DNA of 14,592 nucleotides from Eubacteriales bacterium (GTDB taxonomy: Bacteria > Bacillota > Clostridia > Peptostreptococcales > Anaerovoracaceae). The notes below the pieces were generated by a model. It was not told where the DNA came from. It saw only the letters and a list, made by a program, of their open reading frames with translations, and did no database searches. The stretch spans positions 1-14,592 of the forward strand of contig JAQXNW010000043.1 in the NCBI GenBank assembly GCA_029098205.1, in the 5' to 3' direction. Numbering within the stretch: the first letter of the stretch is position 1; the number at the start of each line of letters is the position of its first letter. A program made the position numbers and the translations under genes. Below are positions 7,108-14,080 of the stretch, one piece after another.

Positions 7108-8343
7108 TCAAAGTTTTTCTATGTATCCGCGCATCTCTTTCTTATACGCTTCCACGCCGGGCTGACCAAACGGATTCACGCCCGAAAGCATCGCGCTGAC
7201 CGCGCACTCCGTTTCAAAGAAATACAGAAGCTGACCGACGGTTTCTTCATTCCATTCCGGAACCGAAATCCGGATCACCGGCGTTCCCGCCGCCACATGC
7301 GCGTCGTAAACGCCCTTCTCCGCGCAGGCATTCAGCTGCTGCATCGTCTTCCCGGCAAACGGCTTCTTCGCGCTGTCCGGAATTCGAAGCGGCTCCCCGG
7401 TTTCTCCGGCCAGAAGGAACGTCTCGAAAAACTCAGGAGCGCCCTGCTGCAGGAACTGCCCCATAGAGTGGAGATCGCGCGAAAACATCAGGGAAGCCGG
7501 GAAAATCCCTTTCCCGTCCTTTCCTTCGCTCTCACCGAACAGCTGCTTCAGCCACTCTCCGAAATACGCCGCATACGGATCGAAAAATTCAAAGACTTCG
7601 ATTCCCTTACCTGCTTCGCGGAGCTTCTGCCTTGTAATCGCATAGTCAAGGCCGTTCCCCTTAAAGCATTCCGGATCCGCGATTTCCTCCGCACCCCGCA
7701 TCAGATTTCGGATATCAATACCGCTCACCGCGATCGGAAGAAGGCCGACCGGTGTCAAAACCGAATATCTTCCGCCGATATTTTCCGCCAGATCGAATAC
7801 CTTCGACCCCTCTTTCTCTGCAAGATCGAACAGATAATTATGCCGATGCTCCGTAACGAAATACGTTCTCCCGGCAGCTTCCTCCGCACCGTATTTCTCC
7901 AGCATATATTCCCGGAAAATTCCATACGCGGACAAAGTCTCCGTCGTTGATCCCGACTTCGAAACAACGCAGAGCCCCAGATCTTTCCCTTCGATCTTTC
8001 GGAATATTTCCCTGAGATAGCGCGCGCTGAAGTTATATCCCGCGAACAGGACCTCGGTTCCGGATGTCCGGTCTCCCAGAAGATCGATCACCGCTTTCGC
8101 GCCCATGAACGAACCGCCCACGCCAAGGACCAGAAAAACGTCGCACGTCTTTCGAATCTTCTCCGCTGCAGACAAAACTTCTTCGATTTCCGACTCTCCC
8201 TCTTTCCCGGGATAAGCCGCCCATCCTGTGAAGTCCAGCTTTCCGCTCCAGATTTCAGAGAGCGCGTCCCAGGCCTCGCTTCTGCGGCTGGCCACATCTT
8301 CCGCGGATACTCCGCTGCATTCCAGATCTACTTGAATTTCCAA
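7108..8343 (-). CDS. pgi: Glucose-6-phosphate isomerase
   Basis: A 411-aa enzyme that interconverts glucose-6-phosphate and fructose-6-phosphate. Seen are the SIS-fold segment GVGGSFMGAK (74-83), the phosphate-binding SKSGSTTET (128-136), ENIGGRYSVLTPVGL (187-201), LFGESEGKD with the catalytic-type E271, DLHSMGQ with H292, and PGVEAYKK with K401. The start is inferred to be TTG at 8343: it has a GAGGGGG Shine-Dalgarno five bases upstream, and conserved Pgi sequence starts there. The frame stays open upstream to a GTG at 8523, but that 60-residue extension crosses the likely promoter and looks non-protein. At 411 aa it is some 35-40 residues shorter than usual for bacterial Pgi of this type (about 450), with no active-site motif missing. 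It links the glycogen genes on its right to glycolysis, while asnS follows it. Confidence 0.95.
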   Translation of the reverse strand: MEIQVDLECSGVSAEDVASRRSEAWDALSEIWSGKLDFTGWAAYPGKEGESEIEEVLSAAEKIRKTCDVFLVLGVGGSFMGAKAVIDLLGDRTSGTEVLFAGYNFSARYLREIFRKIEGKDLGLCVVSKSGSTTETLSAYGIFREYMLEKYGAEEAAGRTYFVTEHRHNYLFDLAEKEGSKVFDLAENIGGRYSVLTPVGLLPIAVSGIDIRNLMRGAEEIADPECFKGNGLDYAITRQKLREAGKGIEVFEFFDPYAAYFGEWLKQLFGESEGKDGKGIFPASLMFSRDLHSMGQFLQQGAPEFFETFLLAGETGEPLRIPDSAKKPFAGKTMQQLNACAEKGVYDAHVAAGTPVIRISVPEWNEETVGQLLYFFETECAVSAMLSGVNPFGQPGVEAYKKEMRGYIEKL

Positions 8344-8355
8344 AACGACCCCCTC
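8341..8355 (-). promoter_or_regulatory. Shine-Dalgarno and TTG start of pgi
   Basis: On the - strand GAGGGGG (8349-8355) is followed by five bases and TTG (8341-8343). No ATG or GTG near the beginning of the conserved protein has a comparable site, so this settles the start. Confidence 0.7.
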
Positions 8356-8419
8356 TTTCCATCCTATTTTTTCTGAATCGCAAGGAAAAATTCCCCATAC
8401 GTGATCCAAGATCTTTTTT

Positions 8420-8454
8420 ATTATATACCAAATAAACAGGGGATTGCATCCCTG
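8420..8454 (-). promoter_or_regulatory. Probable pgi promoter with imperfect palindrome at the -35 region
   Basis: The - strand has a consensus -10 TATAAT (8420-8425), placing the start of transcription near 8413 with a leader of about 70 nt. No good -35 is present (TGCAAT at 17 bp spacing). In its place lies the imperfect palindrome CAGGGGATTGCATCCCTG (8437-8454). A weak -35 overlapped by a dyad fits an activator or repressor site, but this is inference. Confidence 0.5.
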
Positions 8455-8553
8455 ATTTCTGTCGTTTTGCGGCTCCCTTTTCTCCATTCTCCTTATCTCT
8501 ACTCTTAATATTCTCCCATTCACCCGGATGCATTCTCTGCCTCTGCTATTTCG

Positions 8554-8562
8554 TGCTAAAAT
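8554..8562 (+). promoter_or_regulatory. Candidate extended -10 promoter for malQ
   Basis: TGC-TAAAAT (8554-8562) forms an extended -10 element on the + strand. There is no recognisable -35 at 16-18 bp. It would start transcription near 8569 and give a leader of about 139 nt before the malQ ATG. It lies about 130 bp from the pgi -10 on the other strand. Confidence 0.4.
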
Positions 8563-8578
8563 GAAGAAAGAATCTCAA

Positions 8579-8683
8579 AAGGCTCCAAACCATAAGCCAC
8601 GCCAAAAGACGCGGCGGACTCAGGCCCTGAAAAAGCCGTATCCATCATTCCGGAGCCTTCCCGTGTCATACATCCCGGAGCCT
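8579..8683 (+). repeat. Complementary and direct repeats in the malQ leader
   Basis: A 13-mer occurs twice, CATTCCGGAGCCT (8646-8658) and CATCCCGGAGCCT (8671-8683), 25 bp apart with one mismatch. Upstream, AAGGCTCC (8579-8586) is complementary to the core of both: 8 bp with the first copy (GGAGCCTT, 8652-8659) and 7 bp with the second. The two pairings exclude each other. The second copy is followed by a U-rich stretch and then the AGGAG Shine-Dalgarno (8694-8698). Smaller stems (CGCC/GGCG, TCAG/CTGA) lie between the arms. Confidence 0.45.
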
Positions 8684-8707
8684 CTCTTTTATCAGGAGAA
8701 AAAGATC

Positions 8708-10354
8708 ATGACAGAAAAAAAACAAAGCGAAAAAACGGAAGAACGTGCACGCGAAGCCGGCATTCTTCTTCCCGTATTTTCCCTGCCGTCTGCATATACG
8801 CAAGGCTGTTTCTCGGACGAAGCTTACCGCTTCGTCGATTTTCTATCGGATTCGGGAGTCCGCTGGTGGCAAATCCTGCCGCTGGAACCAGCCGACGAAT
8901 GCTTTTCCCCTTACCGGCCGGAAAGCTGCTTCGCACTGGATCCCGCTTTCATTGACCCAAAAGGCCTCCTTCGCCGAGGATGGCTTACAGAAAATGAGTT
9001 TCAGGATATGAAAGCCGCGCTTTTTAAAGCACGCTGGCTTCCGGCGGACGGACCCGCATCCGCATCGCATCGGCTAAGTCTGTCCGAAGTGCGGAAAATA
9101 CAGGAATCATATTTTCATATTGCCTATCAGCGATACACGGAGACTAAGAATTTCCAACCATTTTTCGACTTTATTACGGAAAACAAGGAATGGCTTCCGG
9201 ACTTTGCCCTGTACCGGATTCTGAAAAAACGATGCGGCACCGGAAGATGGCAGGAATGGCCGGAGCCTTTTAAAAGCAGAACCCCGGACGGACTGGAACG
9301 GCTAAAAGAGGAATGCCAGGAAGAGTTCCTGTTCGAATGCTGGAAACAATACGTCGTGCGCACGGAGTGGGACCGTCTGCACCGCTATGTGAATAAGAAG
9401 GGCATCAGAATTCTCGGCGATCTTCCAATCTATGCCGCGGAAGACAGCAGCGACTGCTGGTCGCATCCGGAAATTTTCCAGCTGGATCCGGCATTCCGGC
9501 CTAAGCAGACCGCCGGCGTTCCTCCGGATTATTTTTCCGAAGACGGACAGCTCTGGGGAAATCCTCTGTACCGCTGGGAAAATCCAGACTGCACTTCCTG
9601 GTGGATCCGGCGATTCCGGGAGAAAGCCAGGATTTACGACTCAATTCGGATTGATCATTTCCGCGGGTTTGAAGCGTACTACGCTGTTCCGGCGGGAAAA
9701 ACCGCGCGGGAAGGCCACTGGGAAAAAGGACCTGGGTTTCCATTCTTCCAGACGCTGTTTCAGTCCGGCATTCCAGACATCAAAAACCGCCTGATCGCGG
9801 AAGATCTCGGTTTCCTGACAGACGCTGTCCGGGAGCTTCTTTCTGAAACCGGACTTCCGGGAATGAAAGTGCTGGAATTCGCCTTTGACTCGGATGAATC
9901 GAACCCGTATCTTCCGGAAAACTGCCCGAAAAACGCGGTGATCTATACCGGAACCCACGACAACGATACAGCCCGGGGCTGGTACGAATCTGCTCCGAAA
10001 TCTCAAAAGGAAAAATTCCGTCTCGAAGTATCCTGTTTCCTGAAAAAAAATCCGGAAATTGGTTCAGACGAAAAGAACGATTCCCGAATCTCCCCTTCGG
10101 ATCCAATTCTTTCGGAAAATTTTAAAATTACGGAAGAGAACGCCGCGGACGCGATGCTTCTTCTCGCCGCCATGAGCCGCCCGTTTCTCTCGGTCTTCCC
10201 GATGCAGGATGTTCTGAATCTAGGAAGCAGCGCCAGAATCAACATTCCGGGATCCGCGGACGGAAACTGGAATTGGCAGCTTTCGGAGGGTGCGTACACG
10301 CCGGAACACGCCCGGAAACTTCGCGCGCTTCTCGTCCGGGCCGGCCGTGCCTGA
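8708..10354 (+). CDS. malQ: 4-alpha-glucanotransferase (amylomaltase, GH77)
   Basis: A 548-aa cytoplasmic GH77 enzyme that transfers alpha-1,4-glucan segments between maltodextrins and releases glucose. Visible: WWQILPLEP near the N-terminus, GDLPIYAAEDSSD, GVPPDYFSEDGQLWGNPLY (270-288), the nucleophile D316 in RIDHFRGFE, the acid/base E365 in IAEDLG, and D418 in GTHDNDT, all three GH77 catalytic residues. FPMQDVLNLG and the C-terminal GSADGNWNW segment are also typical. It is somewhat longer than the usual roughly 500 aa, with a polar, low-similarity stretch just before the FPMQD region (about residues 450-475). The ATG at 8708 has AGGAG nine bases upstream. The frame is open back to 8528, but those 60 residues look like leader and not protein. 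It is divergent from pgi and convergent with the amylase-phosphoglucomutase gene, consistent with a glycogen/maltodextrin role. Confidence 0.95.
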   Translation: MTEKKQSEKTEERAREAGILLPVFSLPSAYTQGCFSDEAYRFVDFLSDSGVRWWQILPLEPADECFSPYRPESCFALDPAFIDPKGLLRRGWLTENEFQDMKAALFKARWLPADGPASASHRLSLSEVRKIQESYFHIAYQRYTETKNFQPFFDFITENKEWLPDFALYRILKKRCGTGRWQEWPEPFKSRTPDGLERLKEECQEEFLFECWKQYVVRTEWDRLHRYVNKKGIRILGDLPIYAAEDSSDCWSHPEIFQLDPAFRPKQTAGVPPDYFSEDGQLWGNPLYRWENPDCTSWWIRRFREKARIYDSIRIDHFRGFEAYYAVPAGKTAREGHWEKGPGFPFFQTLFQSGIPDIKNRLIAEDLGFLTDAVRELLSETGLPGMKVLEFAFDSDESNPYLPENCPKNAVIYTGTHDNDTARGWYESAPKSQKEKFRLEVSCFLKKNPEIGSDEKNDSRISPSDPILSENFKITEENAADAMLLLAAMSRPFLSVFPMQDVLNLGSSARINIPGSADGNWNWQLSEGAYTPEHARKLRALLVRAGRA

Positions 10355-10374
10355 GCGGTTCTCAGCATCCAATC

Positions 10375-10407
10375 AAAAAGGAGGAGCCATCGCAACTCCT
10401 CCTTTCT
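10375..10407. terminator. Bidirectional terminator between malQ and the fusion gene
   Basis: AAAGGAGGAG (10377-10386) and CTCCTCCTTT (10396-10405) form a perfect 10-bp stem around a 9-nt loop, with extra A residues on the left that give a T run on the - strand. It lies 20 nt after the malQ stop and 22 nt after the fusion-gene stop. The AAGGAGG inside the stem resembles a ribosome binding site but precedes no gene. Confidence 0.9.
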
Positions 10408-10429
10408 CTATATGATTGATGATCATTGA

Positions 10430-13400
10430 TTACTGAAGCAGCGCGGAACCATCCTTTTTCAACGCTTCCATGCGCTGATTTGCGGTCTCTTTCGCATCGC
10501 CCCGCGTCATCAGATAAAGCTTCACCTTCGGTTCCGTTCCGGACGGACGGATCACCGCCGTGTTTCCATCCTCCAGCTCGTAGAACAGAACATTGCTTTC
10601 CGGAAGACCAGTCGGCTCCGCTTCTTTATGATCGATATCCGTAATGAGACCGCTCTGGTAATCCCGGATCCGAAGAACCCTTAGGCCGCCCAGCATTTCC
10701 GGCGGATTCTCCCGGATCTTCTTCATCACCGCATCCATCTTTTCCTGCGCGTCGAACCCTTCCAGAACGTGAGAGATGACCTGCTCCCGGTAATAACCGT
10801 ATTCCTTGTAAAGCCCTTCCAGCGCCTGCGCAAGATTCATGCCCTTCGCGCGGTACCAGCATGCCATTTCCGAAACGAGCATCGACGCGACCACCGCGTC
10901 CTTATCCCGTGCGTACGTTCCGGCAAGATACCCATTGCTCTCCTCAAACCCGAAGAGGAAGGAATACGCATGGCTCTTTTCAAATTCCTTGATTTTCTCA
11001 CCGATGTATTTGAACCCGGTCAGCACCTCGAACAATTTGATTCCGTTTTTCTCGCAGATCGCGTTTGCCATCGTTGTCGACACAATGCTCTTTACCGCCG
11101 CCGCATTTTCAGGGAGCGTGCCGTTCGCTTTTTTCGCCCGAATAAGAAAATCCAGAAGAAGAACGCCGATCTGATTCACGGACAAAGACCGGTATACGTT
11201 TTCATCCTTCACGCAGACGCCGCAGCGGTCTCCATCCGGATCCGTGCCGATGATTACATCCGCCTGCTCTTTTTCCGCCAGATCAATCGCGAGCTTAAAG
11301 CCTTCGACAAACTCCGGGTTCGGGGATTTCACAGTCGGGAAATTTCCGTCGATAACCATCTGTTCAGGAACCGTCAGCACATTCCGGATCCCGTCCCGCT
11401 TTAAAGCTTCCGGAACCAGAAGATGCCCCGTACCGTGGAACGGCGTATAAACGATGCGGATAGTCTCCGCTTCCCGGTCAATTTCCGGCGTATGAACCGC
11501 CTGCGAAAGAACCTGGGAAAGATACGCCTCATCCATTTCGCTTCCCATGATCCGGATCCGTCCATCCTCCTCCGCAGCCTTGAAATCCGCAAGCTTCACG
11601 TCATCAAAGATATCCAGCTCCTGAATCTGCAGAGAAATCTCCTGCGCGTGCTCCGGCGGAAGCTGCGCGCCATCCGACCAGTACACCTTATATCCATTGT
11701 ACTCTTTTGTATTGTGGCTGGCCGTGATGTTGATGCCGGCGATCGAATGATTTTCACGGATCGCGAAGGAAAGCTCCGGCGTAGGACGAAGCGACGGGAA
11801 GAAATGAACCGGAATCTGGTTCGCGGCGAGAACCGAAGCGGCTTCCTCTGCGAACTCCCGGCTGTGATTCCGACAGTCGTAGGAAATCGATACTCCGCCG
11901 GATGCGTCCTCCCCGCAGCCATTGATAAGGTTCGCAAGACCCTGTGTGACATACCGGACGACGTATACATTCATGCCGAAGAGCCCCGCGCGCATAACGC
12001 CGCGAAGACCCGCCGTTCCGAAATCCAGCATCTTCGAAAAACGTCCTTTGATCTCCTCCTCGTTTCCGGAGATCGAACGAAGCTCTTCCTTCGTTTTTTC
12101 ATCTACTGCTTCCGAAGAAAGCCAGCGTTCATATTGCTTCATATATTCCATGATTTCCTCTTTCTCTTCCTCTTCCGCTTCCAGACGGAGATCCTCCATA
12201 TACCGGAGGATCAGAACCTGCCCCGGAAACACGGTCATATTATCCTGATAATATTCTCCGGTCAGAAGATCCTTCCATCGCCCGAACGAAATAAGGACTT
12301 CCGAATCCGGACCAATATTCACCGCCGTCATCATCCGAAGATCCGGCCGGTCCGGAAGGCTTCTCTCAAACGCGAACAATCCCCGGAAAGCGGCGACGGT
12401 CCGGTAGTTTCCGTTTCGGTAGACCGGACATTCTCTCCGGATCCGGATGATTTTCCGGTACCATTCCGTGAGATCCCGGTTTTCTTTTCCCCAGGGATAG
12501 CACCTCCTGTTAAACGGATCCCGGTACCCTTCCATACCCGCTTCATCTCCGTAATAGATGCACGGAACACCCGGAAGCGTCATCTGAAGAGCAGCCGCGA
12601 TTTTCAGGCGGCGTATGCCGATCCGCATCTCCTCCGCATTCATTCGTTCCTTCGCCATTTCCTCCCGGGACGCGCCCGCCGGAAGCTCCCGGCCGCCAAG
12701 CGCCGTCAGGATTCTCTCCGTGTCATGTGTGCCCAGAATATTCATAAGGCAGTGCACGACCTCCGGCGGATAGTTTTCCAGAATCTCTTCCACGGTCTGG
12801 CTTAATTCCCTCGCGTTCCGGTACCGGACAAAGCCGATAATCGCGTTTCGAAGCGGATAATTCATCACAGAATCCAGCATCGACCCATCGAAATAGTTTT
12901 TCCTCTCACCATATGAAGACTTATTGGACGCGTCCTCCCATACTTCGCCGATCAGAATTGATTCCGGCTTTTCCTCCTTCGCAGCCTTCGAAAGCGCGTG
13001 AAGAAAAGAATTCGGGAGCTCGTCCGCGACATCAAGCCGCCAGCCAGACGCGCCCTCCCGGAGCCACTTCCGGACAATGCCGTCTTTTCCTGTGATAAAT
13101 GAGACATACGACGGATCTTCCTTATTCAGTCTGGGAAGCGTATCGATCCCCCACCAGGACTGATACCGGTCCCGGTCGTCCAGATAGTACCAGGAACGGT
13201 ACGGAGAATCCGGATGATGGTACGCGCCCTGCTGTCCGTACCTTTCTTCTTTGTCAAAGTAAACCGAATCCGATCCCGTATGGGAAAACACACCGTCCAG
13301 AACAATGCGGATTCCGCAGTTCTTCGCTTCCTGGCAAAGCTTTCGGAATTCTTCCCCATCCCCGAACATCGGATCAATCTTCTGATAATCTGCCGTATCG

Positions 13401-14080
13401 TATTTATGATTTGAGTAAGCTTCAAAGATCGGGCTCAGATAGAGACAGGTCACGCCAAGATCCTGAAGATACGGAAGCTTCTTACGGATTCCCGCCAGAT
13501 TTCCGCCGAAAAAATCACGGTTTCTGATTTTCCCATCGCCATCCGGCCTGAAAACCGGCTCTCCGCCCCAGTCATGCCGGGTAATTTTTCCGGGCATCTC
13601 CACATCCGGACCGGATTTCGCGAAGCGGTCCACGAAAATATGATAAAACACGCCGCCTTCGATCCACTTCGGCACGGGGTAAAGTCTTCGATAAACCGTA
13701 TGCTGCCAGCTTACGACACGGATTCCGTCGGCGATCTCCGCCCGGTTGTCCCCGAGAGAGCGGCTTACCTTCTTTATCCCTTCCGGAGTTTCCAGTTCAA
13801 ACGAATACCAGTAAAGCCCCGTATCATGAAAAGCAAAGCTCACCTCGAACTGCACATAGGTATCCGTCTCCACCCGCGTCTCGGATTTCGCCATCTGATA
13901 CCGCGCGACACTGTTATTCCTGTCGAAAATCACAACCACCCAGGCTTTCTGCACCTGAAATGTCTCTTCCGTAAGAATGCGGAAACGGATCTCGGTCCCG
14001 GACGGCGCCGGACCGACCGGATCCCGGAAAAACGGATCTCTGGAATTAAAAACGACTTTTTCTAGATCGCTGCCCTTCAA
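10430..14080 (-). CDS. Bifunctional fusion: GH13 alpha-glucanase plus alpha-phosphoglucomutase
   Basis: One uninterrupted 1216-aa frame. Residues about 10-130 look like a CBM34-type N-terminal domain. Residues about 140-627 are a GH13 barrel and C-domain of the neopullulanase/cyclomaltodextrinase kind: DGVFSHTG (262-269), GWRLDVADE with nucleophile D350, GEVWED with E379, GTHDTER with D453. A 16-residue, Glu-rich linker (628-643) follows. Residues 644-1216 are a full-length phosphoglucomutase: TASHN with phospho-Ser788, DPDGD metal site (947-951), GFEESNGY (1044-1051), RPSGTEPK (1178-1185). There is no signal peptide, so it acts in the cytoplasm: the first half cuts glycogen or maltodextrins, the second interconverts glucose-1-P and glucose-6-P. 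The TTG start at 14080 overlaps the glgD stop (TTGA), with AAGGA ten bases upstream, indicating translational coupling. All catalytic motifs are intact in both halves. That they remain one protein is read from the frame; separate production of the PGM half is possible. Confidence 0.9.
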   Translation of the reverse strand: MKGSDLEKVVFNSRDPFFRDPVGPAPSGTEIRFRILTEETFQVQKAWVVVIFDRNNSVARYQMAKSETRVETDTYVQFEVSFAFHDTGLYWYSFELETPEGIKKVSRSLGDNRAEIADGIRVVSWQHTVYRRLYPVPKWIEGGVFYHIFVDRFAKSGPDVEMPGKITRHDWGGEPVFRPDGDGKIRNRDFFGGNLAGIRKKLPYLQDLGVTCLYLSPIFEAYSNHKYDTADYQKIDPMFGDGEEFRKLCQEAKNCGIRIVLDGVFSHTGSDSVYFDKEERYGQQGAYHHPDSPYRSWYYLDDRDRYQSWWGIDTLPRLNKEDPSYVSFITGKDGIVRKWLREGASGWRLDVADELPNSFLHALSKAAKEEKPESILIGEVWEDASNKSSYGERKNYFDGSMLDSVMNYPLRNAIIGFVRYRNARELSQTVEEILENYPPEVVHCLMNILGTHDTERILTALGGRELPAGASREEMAKERMNAEEMRIGIRRLKIAAALQMTLPGVPCIYYGDEAGMEGYRDPFNRRCYPWGKENRDLTEWYRKIIRIRRECPVYRNGNYRTVAAFRGLFAFERSLPDRPDLRMMTAVNIGPDSEVLISFGRWKDLLTGEYYQDNMTVFPGQVLILRYMEDLRLEAEEEEKEEIMEYMKQYERWLSSEAVDEKTKEELRSISGNEEEIKGRFSKMLDFGTAGLRGVMRAGLFGMNVYVVRYVTQGLANLINGCGEDASGGVSISYDCRNHSREFAEEAASVLAANQIPVHFFPSLRPTPELSFAIRENHSIAGINITASHNTKEYNGYKVYWSDGAQLPPEHAQEISLQIQELDIFDDVKLADFKAAEEDGRIRIMGSEMDEAYLSQVLSQAVHTPEIDREAETIRIVYTPFHGTGHLLVPEALKRDGIRNVLTVPEQMVIDGNFPTVKSPNPEFVEGFKLAIDLAEKEQADVIIGTDPDGDRCGVCVKDENVYRSLSVNQIGVLLLDFLIRAKKANGTLPENAAAVKSIVSTTMANAICEKNGIKLFEVLTGFKYIGEKIKEFEKSHAYSFLFGFEESNGYLAGTYARDKDAVVASMLVSEMACWYRAKGMNLAQALEGLYKEYGYYREQVISHVLEGFDAQEKMDAVMKKIRENPPEMLGGLRVLRIRDYQSGLITDIDHKEAEPTGLPESNVLFYELEDGNTAVIRPSGTEPKVKLYLMTRGDAKETANQRMEALKKDGSALLQ
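12149..12160 (-). promoter_or_regulatory. Possible internal ribosome binding site and ATG for the PGM half
   Basis: Inside the fusion gene, GAGGA (12156-12160) is followed by four bases and ATG (12149-12151, codon 644). This is exactly where free phosphoglucomutases of this family begin (MEYMKQYERWL). It may be a relic of a once separate gene or a working internal start giving a free 573-aa PGM. The Glu-rich linker codons (GAA/GAG) also produce such purine runs by chance. Confidence 0.45.

Noticed and set aside
8344..8523. N-terminal extension of Pgi to a GTG at 8523
   Set aside because: It crosses the TATAAT element and dyad, has no family-like sequence, and the TTG at 8343 has a strong Shine-Dalgarno.
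8528..8707. 60-residue N-terminal extension of MalQ
   Set aside because: Basic, proline-rich peptide without similarity to GH77; the ATG at 8708 has a proper AGGAG and a typical MalQ start. The DNA is better read as a leader with repeats.
10377..10405. AAGGAGG as a ribosome binding site for a small gene
   Set aside because: It is one arm of a perfect terminator stem between convergent genes and no open frame follows at a suitable distance.
11423..12805. 460-codon open frame on the + strand across the GH13-PGM junction
   Set aside because: Antisense shadow. Both sense-strand domains are intact through this stretch, so it is not evidence for a separate gene or a broken fusion.
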